From NCBI RefSeq assembly GCF_002260525.1, contig NZ_MRYI01000012.1, forward strand, positions 53,395 to 117,394: 64,000 bases of DNA. Direction: 5' to 3'. The notes under the pieces are model-generated. The model was not told the origin of the DNA, did not search any database, and saw nothing but the letters and a program-made list of their open reading frames with translations. The stretch comes from Hahella sp. CCB-MM4 (GTDB taxonomy: Bacteria; Pseudomonadota; Gammaproteobacteria; Pseudomonadales; Oleiphilaceae). This document shows positions 1 to 9,081 of this stretch, in pieces (the stretch's first letter is position 1; every line of letters begins with the position of its first letter). Both the position numbers and the translations under genes were made by a program.

Positions 1-1969
1 GCATTTTGTCGGCGGCTGCCAGCATGACTCTGGTGGTGGCGGTCATTCCAGCGAAGTGACCTGCTGCCCACTGGGCTTTCCCTGCCTGAGGTAGGTTCTG
101 CCGGTGGCGGTGCAGCCTGGTCAAATCTCCGGTGTTGATGCCGACAGGGCAGCTGGTGGCGCAGAGCCCGCAGGCAGCACAGGTGTCGTCACCTTGATAG
201 AGGTAGTCCCTTTGCAATTCTGCCAAAGAGGCGGAATCTTCATTGCTTGTCTCCAACCGTGCTATTTCCCGCGAAATAACGATTCTTTGACGTGGCGTGA
301 GTGTAAGATTTCTGGAGGGGCATACGGGTTCGCAAAATCCACATTCAATGCATTTGTCGACCAGAGAGTCTACCACCGGCATCGGCTTCAGATTTTTCAA
401 GTGGACTTCAAGATCAGAGTTCAGGATCACCCCGGGATTCAGGATGTTGTTGGGGTCCAGTAATCCCTTTATCTCTTGCATAATCGCGTAAGCTTCTTCT
501 CCCCATTCCAGGGCGACAAAGGGAGCCATATTACGGCCCGTGCCATGCTCTGCTTTCAGAGACCCTCCGTACTCCACGGCAACCAGATGGGCAACATCTT
601 CCATCAGGTCGCGATACCGGTCGATAGCGGCCGGATCATTCAAATCCTGGGCAAAGACAAAGTGCAGGTTACCTTCCAGGGCATGGCCGAAAATCAATGC
701 ATCCTGGTATTGGTGTCGATCGAATAATGACTGTAGTTTTAATACGCCATCAGCGAGATCCGCAACCGGGAAGGCCACGTCTTCAATAACTACCGTAGTG
801 CCTGTGTTACGCAGTGCGCCGAGGGCGGGAAACAAGCCCTTGCGAATATTCCACAACTGGGCGATTTGCTCCGGGACTTCCGTAAATGGCAGTTGATTGA
901 TTACCGTGAATCCGGACAGGACTTGAGAAATGGCTTCCTTCCGGTCATTCAACAATGACTGATCGGCTGCTCTGGTTTCAATGAGGAGAGCTGCTGCACC
1001 ATCTGGTAGCTGTTTCACGAAATCGGGGACACCGGATTTGCTTTCTATCGCTGATAGTCCTCGGCGGTCAATCAGTTCAACCGCATCGACGGGTGAAGAT
1101 TTCAGTGCGGAGACGGCCTCACAGGTGGTTTTTACATCGGCAAAGAAAACCAGAGTCGTTGCTTTGCAGGGATGGTCCTCAACAGTTTGGTAGGTGATGT
1201 TGGAAATGAACCCCAATGTCCCTTCTGAACCAATCATAAGGTGAGTCAAAATATCAATGGGGTCGTCATAGTCCAGCAGGGCGTTCAGGCCGTATCCTGT
1301 GGTGTTTTTAAGGCGGTACTTGTGGCGGATTTTCTTCTCCAGATTGGCGTTGGAGAGAATTTTCTGCCGAAGCTTCAGTAATCCCTGCAGAACGTCACCA
1401 TGAGTCTGTGCAAAGGTGAGGCGACTGTTGTGGTCTGCGGTATCCAATATGGTGCCGTCAGCAAGAATGAGTCGCATATCAGCCAGGGTGTGGTAGCTGT
1501 TATGTTTCGTTCCACAGCACATACCGCTGGCATTGTTGGCGGCAATGCCTCCGATTCTGGCGGCATTAATAGAAGCTGGATCGGGACCTATTTTACGGGA
1601 GAAAGGCGCTAGATATTGGTTGGCGTGAGCGCCGATGATACCGGGTTGAAGCTTGATCCTGCTGCCGTTTTCCAAAATCTCGTGCTGTCTCCAGCCCTGC
1701 AGTTGTACGAGTATGGAGTCCGTCACCGCTTGGCCTGACAGACTGGTGCCGGCTGCCCGAAAGGTCAGTGGAGCGCCAAACTCCTGAGCTGATTTGATCA
1801 GATGAACAATCTCGGCTTCAGACTCCGCTCTTACTACAAGCTGAGGAATCAGCCGGTAGAAGCTCGCATCAGTTCCGTAGGCCAGGCGCCGAAGTTGGTC
1901 CTGGATTAACCGGTCAGACGGAATCTGGGTGGCGAGCTTTTGAATAAATGCTGTCAGGTTGGATGTCAT
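1..1969 (-). CDS. dld: FAD-linked D-lactate dehydrogenase with C-terminal Fe-S domain (3' end cut by window)
   Basis: Read on the minus strand this frame is open from an ATG at 1969 to the window edge, so the C-terminus is missing; at least 656 residues are present. The N-terminal half is a FAD_binding_4 (PCMH-type) domain with GTSLSGQA near residue 75 and a glycine-rich GGIAANNASG stretch. It is followed by the FAD-oxidase C-terminal domain. The last part carries two 4Fe-4S motifs, CIECGFCEPVCP near residue 537 and CAACGLCATSCP near residue 594. This FAD plus Fe-S layout is that of the membrane-associated Dld-II type, which oxidises D-lactate to pyruvate and passes electrons to the quinone pool. 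A GGGAACTG stretch precedes the ATG. The gene lies 112 bp downstream of lldG and is probably the last gene of the lld operon. A glycolate oxidase subunit D-like enzyme is a less likely alternative. Confidence 0.88.
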   Translation of the reverse strand, partial: MTSNLTAFIQKLATQIPSDRLIQDQLRRLAYGTDASFYRLIPQLVVRAESEAEIVHLIKSAQEFGAPLTFRAAGTSLSGQAVTDSILVQLQGWRQHEILENGSRIKLQPGIIGAHANQYLAPFSRKIGPDPASINAARIGGIAANNASGMCCGTKHNSYHTLADMRLILADGTILDTADHNSRLTFAQTHGDVLQGLLKLRQKILSNANLEKKIRHKYRLKNTTGYGLNALLDYDDPIDILTHLMIGSEGTLGFISNITYQTVEDHPCKATTLVFFADVKTTCEAVSALKSSPVDAVELIDRRGLSAIESKSGVPDFVKQLPDGAAALLIETRAADQSLLNDRKEAISQVLSGFTVINQLPFTEVPEQIAQLWNIRKGLFPALGALRNTGTTVVIEDVAFPVADLADGVLKLQSLFDRHQYQDALIFGHALEGNLHFVFAQDLNDPAAIDRYRDLMEDVAHLVAVEYGGSLKAEHGTGRNMAPFVALEWGEEAYAIMQEIKGLLDPNNILNPGVILNSDLEVHLKNLKPMPVVDSLVDKCIECGFCEPVCPSRNLTLTPRQRIVISREIARLETSNEDSASLAELQRDYLYQGDDTCAACGLCATSCPVGINTGDLTRLHRHRQNLPQAGKAQWAAGHFAGMTATTRVMLAAADKM

Positions 1970-2081
1970 CTCAGTTCCCAATATCGCTGTTTACTTCTTC
2001 GCTAGAGGATTCTCAAATCCTTCGCGGTATTGACGGGGCTTGGCGTCTGTCTTTGATCAGTCGTTAGCCCTTGAACAGTCG

Positions 2082-2747
2082 TCAGCCATCGATCAAAAGC
2101 ACAATCAGGCGTTTTGGACCATGGGCGCCATAAGCCAGGGTCTGCTGGATATCGGCAGTTTTGGATGGTCCCGAGATAAGCAACAGGTTGGTGGGTAATG
2201 GCTTCATATATTCCTTATCTGCAAAGGCTTCAAACTGATTTTGATATAGGGTGTTCGCATCCAGCCAGACGTAGTTAACCGGCGGCACCAGGGATAATGT
2301 TCTCGGCTCTCCGGGGCCGGACTTCACTATTAGCGTGCCGGTTTCCGCTATGCCCGCGCTGGCGACGGAAAAGCCTGCCGCTACCCGATGAAATAGATCG
2401 TCCTTCATCGATTCAAATGCTTGGTTATAGGGAAGTAGTTCAATTCCTGTGTTTTCCTGCAGTAGTAAGTCCGCAAAACGACTTTGGTCAGCAATCATCA
2501 GATTGTGAATTGCCTGGGCGCGCAGATGCTCGAACAAATCGCGACGCCAGTGTTCTGACGTGGTAGGTATGACCTCTCCATGGGCAGCTTCCATGGCTGC
2601 CGTAAAGGCACCTACCTTATTTTCGACTTCAACCACTCCGGCTGTCGGATTTTCCATTTGTTCGTGTGCAGGCATGCTGGTGCGGTATTGGCGAAGACGT
2701 TGAAGTATGTTGTGACGACTGTTCATCATGGCCTTGGTACCACTCAT
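2082..2747 (-). CDS. lldG: LutC/LldG-type lactate utilization protein
   Basis: The 221-residue protein is of the LUD (DUF162) family. It has the conserved AETGTLIVKSGPGEPRTLSL segment, which aligns with the AVAETGTLCLVENEGNGR segment of the neighbouring LldF. LldG/LutC is the third subunit of the LutABC (LldEFG) L-lactate oxidising complex. The start at 2747 is chosen because its ATG overlaps the lldF stop as ATGA, a sign of translational coupling. A longer in-frame reading to 2948 lies inside lldF and is rejected. The size fits LutC proteins (about 215-240 residues). Confidence 0.88.
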   Translation of the reverse strand: MSGTKAMMNSRHNILQRLRQYRTSMPAHEQMENPTAGVVEVENKVGAFTAAMEAAHGEVIPTTSEHWRRDLFEHLRAQAIHNLMIADQSRFADLLLQENTGIELLPYNQAFESMKDDLFHRVAAGFSVASAGIAETGTLIVKSGPGEPRTLSLVPPVNYVWLDANTLYQNQFEAFADKEYMKPLPTNLLLISGPSKTADIQQTLAYGAHGPKRLIVLLIDG

Positions 2748-4198
2748 GGCTGATTCGTTGGGTGATTTGTCTGAGTTCCGGATGCTTTCATCAGATCGTG
2801 CAGAGATTTGGACGCAGGTCTTGGCGCAGAACGGTAGCGAGTCCAGGGGCCGATATGAGATGGAATCAGTTTGCGGAACCGGGTGGCGCTCCACAATGTC
2901 AGCCGGTATAAAAGAGGGGATCGATTCAACAAGGCCCAGAATTTCCATATCACGGCTTCAGCCGGTTTGCGCAGTTGTCCCTGACCGGCGGTCTGACCTT
3001 CTGCTGTGCTGTTGTTGCCGTCATGTCGTAATCGTCGAATCAGATCCGGCAAAGGAATATTCACCGGGCAGGCGTCTCGGCAGGCACCGTTCAGGGAGCA
3101 GGCCTGGGTGATATTGCCTGCATTGTTCAATCCCCAGATCTGCGGGGAAACGACCTGGCCAATGGGGCCCGGATAAGTGGAGCCATAGGCATGCCCGCCT
3201 ATTCTGGTGTAAACCGGGCAATGATTCATGCATGCTCCGCAGCGTATGCAGCGCAGGGTTTGTTGAAGTTGCTTATCCGCATACATACGGGAGCGGCCAT
3301 TATCCAGCAGCACCAGATGCACTTCTTGAGGCCCGTCCAATTCATCAGGCTTGCGTGGCCCACTGATCATGTTGAAATAAGTTGTGATTGCCTGCCCGGT
3401 GGCAGACCGGGTAAGTAAGCGATAGAGCGGAGGAATATCAGCAAGGGACTGGACGACTTTCTCTATGCCGCAAAGCGCGATATGTACTGGAGGAACGGTT
3501 GTACTCATACGGCCGTTACCTTCATTTTCCACCAGACATAGCGTGCCTGTTTCGGCGACAGCGAAGTTGACGCCTGACAAACCAACCTCCGCTTCAAAAA
3601 ACTTTTGGCGCAGCACCTCACGGCCGGTTCCAATCAATTTGTCCACATCTTCGGTATATTCGACGCCAGGAGTCTTTTCATGAAACAGACGCGCTATCTG
3701 CTGTTTATTTTTGTGAATCGCCGGCATGATGATATGAGAGGGGGTGGAATGGTCCAGTTGGACAATGTATTCACCCATATCACTTTCCAGGGCTTCAATG
3801 CCGTGATCTGCGAGGAAATGGTTCAGACCGATTTCCTCAGATGCCATGGATTTTCCTTTGACCATGCGTGTTGCCTGATGATCCCGCATGATGCCCAGGA
3901 TAATGTTATTCGCCTGCTCGGCAGTTTCAGCCCAATGCACCTGGATGCCGTTGCTAACACATTGGGCTTCCAGTTGTTCGAGCAGGTCCGGCAGTTGTTG
4001 CAGGCATCGATTTCGGACCTGTTCACCTCTTTTCCGTAATGCTTCCAGGTCCTCTTGGTCCGGGAACATGGCGGCGCGCTTCTGCATGAGAAAATCCATG
4101 GCTCCACGAAAATTTCCTCGTAGTTCCTGGTCTGCGAGAGCCTCGTTGACACGGTTCTTGAAGTTGAGGTTGATATGGCCTGCATCCTGAGTTGTCAT
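2744..4198 (-). CDS. lldF: LutB/LldF-type iron-sulfur lactate oxidation subunit
   Basis: This 484-residue protein has an N-terminal LUD domain and a C-terminal ferredoxin-like part with CIRCGACMNHCPVY and, about 50 residues later, CSLNGACRDACPV. Together with LldE and LldG it should oxidise L-lactate to pyruvate in the cytoplasm. The second cluster motif is unusual: Asn stands where the usual SLCGAC reading has Cys, while an extra Cys sits three residues earlier. Cluster ligation may differ or use the shifted Cys. The ATG at 4198 overlaps the lldE stop as ATGA; the upstream in-frame ATG at 4213 would lie inside lldE and is less likely. Its stop overlaps the lldG start in the same way. Confidence 0.9.
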   Translation of the reverse strand: MTTQDAGHINLNFKNRVNEALADQELRGNFRGAMDFLMQKRAAMFPDQEDLEALRKRGEQVRNRCLQQLPDLLEQLEAQCVSNGIQVHWAETAEQANNIILGIMRDHQATRMVKGKSMASEEIGLNHFLADHGIEALESDMGEYIVQLDHSTPSHIIMPAIHKNKQQIARLFHEKTPGVEYTEDVDKLIGTGREVLRQKFFEAEVGLSGVNFAVAETGTLCLVENEGNGRMSTTVPPVHIALCGIEKVVQSLADIPPLYRLLTRSATGQAITTYFNMISGPRKPDELDGPQEVHLVLLDNGRSRMYADKQLQQTLRCIRCGACMNHCPVYTRIGGHAYGSTYPGPIGQVVSPQIWGLNNAGNITQACSLNGACRDACPVNIPLPDLIRRLRHDGNNSTAEGQTAGQGQLRKPAEAVIWKFWALLNRSPLLYRLTLWSATRFRKLIPSHIGPWTRYRSAPRPASKSLHDLMKASGTQTNHPTNQP

Positions 4199-4944
4199 TG
4201 GGTGCGCTCCCATATAAATGAAGCAACGTGTTTACCATTCAGCTGATCGCCTCGTTTCTCAATGGCTCCGGTAATATTCATCATGCAGCCACAATCCCCC
4301 GTAACCAGCTGTTGAGCTCCCGTGGCCATCAGGCTGTCACATTTGTCCTGCACCATGGCGTTGGATATCTCTGGGGCCTTTACAGAAAAAGTGCCTCCGA
4401 AACCGCAACACTCATTGGCGCGTTCCTGTTGGACTACAGCGACATTGCCAAGCTGATTCAGCAGTTTCTGTGTTTGATGGGATGTTCGCATGTGACGCTG
4501 GGCGCTGCAGGAGTGGTGCACAACGATTTTGACGGGCTCTCCCTGATCTTTGAGTTGAATGTGGCATACCTCAACCAGGAACTCTGTCAATTCATATGTC
4601 CGTTCCGCCAGTGAGCGGGCAGCCTGTTCCAGGGAGGACCCTTCAAATAAGGAAGGATATTGCTCTCTGATCATGCTGGCGCAGGAAGCTGACGGCACAA
4701 CGACGGGGATGTCTTTCGGGAAACAGGCGATCTGGGCTGCCGCAACGGATCGGGCCTCGTCATCGTAACCAGAATTGTAGGCCGGTTGTCCACAGCAGGA
4801 TTGCTCAGGAGGGAAGAACACAGCGATACCTTCCCGTTCAATAAGTTGTATGCCGTGGAGGCCTGCTTCAGGGTAAAACAGGTCGATAAGGCAGGTGCCG
4901 AAGAAGTAAACCTGCTTGGGCTTTTCCGGATAGTCTCTGGTCAT
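4195..4944 (-). CDS. lldE: LutA/LldE-type (Fe-S)-binding lactate oxidation subunit
   Basis: The protein has two CCG-type cysteine-rich domains: one with QSCCGQPAYNSGY and PSASCASMI, the other with HHSCSAQRHM, ECCGFGGTFSVK and TGDCGCMMNI. This is the pattern of LutA/LldE and of heterodisulfide-reductase-like subunits. It is the first gene of the lactate operon and is translationally coupled to lldF. The start is uncertain: ATG codons at 4944, 4959 and 5031 are in frame and none has a strong ribosome binding site. The one at 4944 gives 249 residues, closest to the family length (about 240). The operon faces away from pdhR and probably shares its PdhR-type control. Confidence 0.88.
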   Translation of the reverse strand: MTRDYPEKPKQVYFFGTCLIDLFYPEAGLHGIQLIEREGIAVFFPPEQSCCGQPAYNSGYDDEARSVAAAQIACFPKDIPVVVPSASCASMIREQYPSLFEGSSLEQAARSLAERTYELTEFLVEVCHIQLKDQGEPVKIVVHHSCSAQRHMRTSHQTQKLLNQLGNVAVVQQERANECCGFGGTFSVKAPEISNAMVQDKCDSLMATGAQQLVTGDCGCMMNITGAIEKRGDQLNGKHVASFIWERTQ

Positions 4945-5141
4945 AGTGGTGCCGTGCATACTGTGGTTTTCAATTATTTTCAGGGCTAGCGAATGCCAAT
5001 CAAGAGCTATCGGTCGCCAATATAAAGCCATTTATTGTCAATTCAGAGCTGTCGGTTACCAACAAGTGCATTCAACAGGGGTCTGATTAGAGGTTCTGAA
5101 TAGAGAAAAATCAGATGGAAATTTTAAACACTTGTTTGACG

Positions 5142-5160
5142 AAATTGGTAATACCAATTT
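5142..5160. promoter_or_regulatory. PdhR-type operator, site 1
   Basis: A perfect inverted repeat AAATTGGT-AAT-ACCAATTT fills this position. It matches the known PdhR consensus of the form ATTGGTnnnACCAAT. It lies in the divergent region between lldE and pdhR, overlapping the -35 of a plausible pdhR promoter, so it could control both directions. Confidence 0.8.
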
Positions 5161-5186
5161 ACCAAAAGCTTTTGTTAAAGTATGAT
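5158..5186 (+). promoter_or_regulatory. Candidate pdhR promoter
   Basis: TTTACC at 5158-5163 and TATGAT at 5181-5186 are separated by 17 bases, a sigma-70-like arrangement. The -35 overlaps PdhR site 1. Start-site mapping would be needed to confirm it. Confidence 0.45.
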
Positions 5187-5308
5187 GGACTCTCATGAGA
5201 GTCAATAGGAGGGTGGGATAATCTGCTTAAAAAGTGCTCAATTTAGACTTTGGTCTAAGCTCTGATGCGTAGATTCAGCAGATATGTTAGTCTCCCGCCC
5301 GCTCGGAT

Positions 5309-5319
5309 TGGTCATACCA
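5309..5319. promoter_or_regulatory. PdhR-type operator, site 2
   Basis: TGGT-CAT-ACCA core (with a flanking T) matches the GntR/FadR-subfamily half-site rule TGGTnnnACCA. It is 17 bp from site 3 (start to start), with both in the 5' region of pdhR, suggesting autoregulation by paired dimers. Confidence 0.65.
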
Positions 5320-5325
5320 GTTGAG

Positions 5326-5336
5326 TGGTCATACCA
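5326..5336. promoter_or_regulatory. PdhR-type operator, site 3
   Basis: A second TGGT-CAT-ACCA core, identical in its spacer to site 2. It lies 46 bp upstream of the preferred pdhR start. Confidence 0.65.
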
Positions 5337-5382
5337 TTCCGATATCATGCTAAGCTTACTTGCAGGAGAAGCCGTCGGCGTC

Positions 5383-6147
5383 ATGGCCCAGGTAAAGCCG
5401 TTAAAACAGCCCAAGTTGGCTGATGTCATTCTGGATAGTCTGGAACAGATGATTCTGGAAGGTAGCCTGAAGCCCGGCCAGCGATTACCCCCGGAGCGGG
5501 CTTTAGCAGTCCAGTTTGAAGTGTCTCGTCCCTCGGTAAGGGAAGCGATTCAAAAGCTGGAAGCCAAGGGGTTGGTGGTACGTCGCCAGGGTGGCGGCAA
5601 TTATGTCTCCCAGGATCTGGGAAACAGCTATACTGAACCATTGTTCGCGTTGATCAGCCAGCACCCGGAATCCCAATACGATTTGCTGGAATTCAGACAT
5701 GCTCTGGAAGGTGTTGCTGCCTATTATGCAGCAATACGAGGTACAGAAGCTGATCGCAAGATTATCGAAAAGCGCTATCAGGACTGGTTGCACTATCACG
5801 AAGTCAAAGATTCGGAGCACGAGGCGAGGGCTGATGCCGAGTTTCATCTTTCGATAGCGGAAGCGGCGCATAATGTTGTGTTACTTCATACTATGCGCGC
5901 ATTGTTTACGTTGCTAAAACAGAATATTGTGAGCAACTTGCATTACCTGTACGAAGAAGAGGTGATGCGAAGCAGGATCAAAGATCAGCACACGCGGCTG
6001 AAAAACGCGGTGTTGGCGAGAGACCCACAGGAGTCTCGGTCGGCAGCCCACGACCATCTTGCTTATGTAGAAGAAATACTATTAGAAAAAAGCCGGGCTG
6101 AGTCCAGGAATCTGCGTTCACTGAGGCGCTTGCAGAATCTGGATTAA
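5383..6147 (+). CDS. pdhR: Pyruvate dehydrogenase complex transcriptional repressor PdhR (GntR/FadR family)
   Basis: The 254-residue product matches PdhR along its length. An N-terminal winged helix (about residues 10-75) contains LPPERALAVQFEVSRPSVRE and EAKGLVVRRQGGG. An FCD ligand-binding domain follows, with SQYDLLEFRHALEGVAAYYA and EAAHNVVLLH. The C-terminus ends in ESRNLRSLRRL as in enteric PdhR. It represses aceEF and respiratory genes and is released by pyruvate. The start at 5383 gives the family N-terminus (KQPKLADVILDSLEQMI); AGGAGA lies 13-14 bases upstream, rather far. The ATG at 5347 is an alternative. The gene precedes aceEF and faces the lactate operon. Confidence 0.93.
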   Translation: MAQVKPLKQPKLADVILDSLEQMILEGSLKPGQRLPPERALAVQFEVSRPSVREAIQKLEAKGLVVRRQGGGNYVSQDLGNSYTEPLFALISQHPESQYDLLEFRHALEGVAAYYAAIRGTEADRKIIEKRYQDWLHYHEVKDSEHEARADAEFHLSIAEAAHNVVLLHTMRALFTLLKQNIVSNLHYLYEEEVMRSRIKDQHTRLKNAVLARDPQESRSAAHDHLAYVEEILLEKSRAESRNLRSLRRLQNLD

Positions 6148-6405
6148 GAAACCGCGAGGGATGCCCAATGGGTGTCCGGGTTTCAGTACCGGCAACTGAG
6201 TCTGCGTTCAAGACAGACCGGTAAAAATTGCTGCAGGGTGTATCAATTACCGTCATAGCCTGGCTGTGCACGGTCACTTTATTCAAGGAGTTGGTCTGCA
6301 ACTCCGCTGGGGACTCCGGAAAGTTTTTCGGCTGGTGAGCACTCACGAGGGGCTCGTCAACCTGTAACACAATTACAAACTCTAGCTCTAAAAGGAGTAA
6401 CCTCT
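6148..6405 (+). other. pdhR-aceE intergenic leader
   Basis: This 258-bp gap has no open frame of interest and no clear TGGTnnnACCA operator. It ends with the aceE ribosome binding site AAAAGGAGTAACC. Whether aceE has its own promoter here cannot be told; no convincing sigma-70 pair was seen. Confidence 0.4.
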
Positions 6406-9066
6406 ATGCATCAAGATGCCGATCCTATCGAAACCCAGGAATGGCTCGAGTCTATTGAGTCCGTTCTTGAAAACGAGGGCATCGAGCGTGCGACCTATCT
6501 GCTGACTCGGCTTGCTGAGCGGGCAACTAGGGATGGGACGCAGCTGCCATACTCTATTACCACTCCCTATCGGAATACGATTCCAGCCTCCCAGGAAGCC
6601 CGCATGCCGGGGGATCTGTTCATGGAGCGTCGTATTCGTTCGTTGGTGAGATGGAACGCCTTGGTGATGGTTTTGCGTGCCAACAAGCGTCCAGGTGATC
6701 TGGGTGGGCACTTATCCTCCTTTTCTTCCATCGCCACACTGTATGACGTTGGTTTTAACTACTTTTTCCATGCCGGTGACGAAAAGCGCCAGGGTGACCT
6801 GATTTATTGGCAGGGGCATACCTCCCCAGGTCTTTATGCCCGTTCCTTCCTGGAAGGCCGTATTACCGAAGAGCAGATGGATAACTATCGTCGGGAAGTG
6901 GACGGCAACGGTCTGTCTTCCTATCCGCATCCATGGCTGATGCCTGACTACTGGCAGTTCCCAACCGTTTCCATGGGGCTTGGGCCAATCCAGGCAATCT
7001 ATCAGGCTCATGTGATGAAGTACCTGAACAACCGGGAAATGACCACCACTGAAGGACGTAAAGTCTGGTGTTTCGTGGGTGATGGCGAGTGTGATGAGCC
7101 GGAAACTCTTGGGGCGATCGGCCTGGCCGGACGTGAACGTCTGGATAACCTGATTTTCGTCATCAACTGTAATCTCCAGCGTCTGGACGGTCCTGTTCGT
7201 GGTAACGGCAAAATCATCCAGGAGCTCGAAGGTATCTTCCGTGGCGCTGGCTGGAATGTCCAGAAAGTGGTTTGGGGACGTCTGTGGGATCCAATTCTGG
7301 AGAAAGATACCAACGGTGCCCTGCAGCGCCAGATGGACCTTGCGGTCGACGGCGAAATGCAGAATTTCAAATCCAACGGCGGCGGCTATACCCGGGAACA
7401 TTTCTTCGGTAAAGATCCTGAGGCGTTGAAACTGGTTGAGAGCATGTCTGACGAAGACATCTATAAGCTCAACCGGGGCGGCCATGACCCATACAAAGTT
7501 TATGCAGCTTATCATGCGGCAGTGAACCATAAAGGTCAGCCGACGGTCATCCTGGCCCATACCGTTAAAGGTTATGGATTCGGTGAGCAGGGTGAAGCCC
7601 AGAACACGACCCACCAGTTGAAGAAGCTGGATATTGAGACGGTGAAGAAATTCCGTGACCGTTTCGGGGTGCCGGTTTCTGATGATGAAATTGAGAACTT
7701 GCCATATTACCGTCCTTCCCCGGATTCTCCGGAAATGCTTTATATGAAGAAGCGCCGGGAAAGTCTGGGAGGGTATCTGCCGAAGCGTCAGCCGGATTCG
7801 CAGCCCATGCCGATCCCTAAGCTGTCTGACTTTGATGCCGTGCTGAAAGGAAGTGGCGATCGTGAGATCTCTTCCACCATGGCGTTTGTTCGTGTTCTGA
7901 ACACTCTGACCAAAGACAAGCAAATCGGTAAGCGCATTGTTCCAATCGTCCCTGATGAAGCTCGTACATTTGGTATGGAAGGGATGTTCCGTCAATTGGG
8001 GATTTATACTTCTGAAGGTCAGAAATATGTTCCCAATGACCGTAACCAGATCATGTACTACCGGGAAGACAAAAACGGCCAGATCCTCGAAGAGGGGATT
8101 AACGAAGCCGGTGCCATGTCTGCCTGGATGGCGGCTGCTACATCCTACAGCACTAACAATTACCCGCTGATTCCGTTCTACATTTATTACTCCATGTTCG
8201 GATTCCAGCGTGTTGGTGATCTGGCCTGGGCTGCTGGTGATATGCGTGCCCGTGGCTTCCTGCTGGGTGGTACCGCAGGTCGTACGACATTGAACGGTGA
8301 AGGTCTGCAGCACCAGGACGGCCACAGCCATATCCTGTCTGCTACGATTCCTAACTGTATCTCTTATGATCCGGTATTCGGATATGAGGTGGCAGTGATC
8401 GTTCGTGAAGGTATGCGTCGCATGTATGCCGAGAACGAAAGCGTGTACTACTACCTCACCTTGATGAACGAAAACTACGCACATCCGGAAATGCCGAAGG
8501 GTGCGGAAGAAGGCATCATCAAAGGAATGTACCTGTTCCAGGAAAGCGGCAAGAAAAGTAAAGGTGATGCTAAGGTCCAGTTACTGGGCAGTGGCACTAT
8601 TTTCCGCGAAGTTCTGGCGGCAGCTGAGCTGCTCAAGAAGGATTACAACGTTGATAGCGATGTATGGTCTGTCACCAGCTTTACCGAGCTGGCGCGTGAT
8701 GGTCACCATGTACGCCGCTGGAACATGTTGCATCCGGAAGAGCCACGCCGTGAGAGCTATGTGAAGCAGATGCTCAAGGATCGCGAGGGCCCGGTTGTGG
8801 CTTCTACCGATTACATGCGTCTGTTTGCGGATCAGGTCCGTCAGTTTATTCCTCAGCAAACGGTTCATGTTCTGGGTACCGATGGTTTCGGTCGCAGTGA
8901 TACCCGCGAGAAGTTGCGTCATCATTTTGAAGTGGACAGATACTATGTGGTGGTAGCCGCCCTGGATTGTCTGGCCCGCGAAGATAAGATTGAGCGCTCT
9001 GTAGTCTCCGATGCGATCAAGAAATACGGCATCGATCCTAACAAACCAAACCCCATCAGCTGCTGA
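6406..9066 (+). CDS. aceE: Pyruvate dehydrogenase E1 component, homodimeric AceE type
   Basis: The 886-residue length is that of the homodimeric E1p (887 in E. coli). The thiamine diphosphate motif runs from GDGECDEPE (residues 225-233) to NCNLQRLDG (254-262). Other E1p landmarks are the N-terminal E2-anchoring acidic stretch (DPIETQEWLESIESV), HPWLMPDYWQFPTVSMGLGP, and the C-terminal VLGTDGFGRSDTREKLR. It decarboxylates pyruvate and reductively acetylates the lipoyl groups of AceF. A strong ribosome binding site precedes the ATG. It is followed after 15 bp by aceF. No lpd (E3) gene follows, so E3 must be elsewhere. Confidence 0.97.
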   Translation: MHQDADPIETQEWLESIESVLENEGIERATYLLTRLAERATRDGTQLPYSITTPYRNTIPASQEARMPGDLFMERRIRSLVRWNALVMVLRANKRPGDLGGHLSSFSSIATLYDVGFNYFFHAGDEKRQGDLIYWQGHTSPGLYARSFLEGRITEEQMDNYRREVDGNGLSSYPHPWLMPDYWQFPTVSMGLGPIQAIYQAHVMKYLNNREMTTTEGRKVWCFVGDGECDEPETLGAIGLAGRERLDNLIFVINCNLQRLDGPVRGNGKIIQELEGIFRGAGWNVQKVVWGRLWDPILEKDTNGALQRQMDLAVDGEMQNFKSNGGGYTREHFFGKDPEALKLVESMSDEDIYKLNRGGHDPYKVYAAYHAAVNHKGQPTVILAHTVKGYGFGEQGEAQNTTHQLKKLDIETVKKFRDRFGVPVSDDEIENLPYYRPSPDSPEMLYMKKRRESLGGYLPKRQPDSQPMPIPKLSDFDAVLKGSGDREISSTMAFVRVLNTLTKDKQIGKRIVPIVPDEARTFGMEGMFRQLGIYTSEGQKYVPNDRNQIMYYREDKNGQILEEGINEAGAMSAWMAAATSYSTNNYPLIPFYIYYSMFGFQRVGDLAWAAGDMRARGFLLGGTAGRTTLNGEGLQHQDGHSHILSATIPNCISYDPVFGYEVAVIVREGMRRMYAENESVYYYLTLMNENYAHPEMPKGAEEGIIKGMYLFQESGKKSKGDAKVQLLGSGTIFREVLAAAELLKKDYNVDSDVWSVTSFTELARDGHHVRRWNMLHPEEPRRESYVKQMLKDREGPVVASTDYMRLFADQVRQFIPQQTVHVLGTDGFGRSDTREKLRHHFEVDRYYVVVAALDCLAREDKIERSVVSDAIKKYGIDPNKPNPISC

Positions 9067-9081
9067 TAGAAGGAGATTGAC

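Noticed and set aside
2744..2948. N-terminal extension of lldG
   Set aside because: The extension overlaps lldF by 200 bp; the ATGA overlap at 2747 is the natural start.
6712..8484. 590-codon open frame antisense to aceE
   Set aside because: It lies wholly inside aceE on the opposite strand, and its composition mirrors the aceE codon bias. No ribosome binding site or family resemblance.
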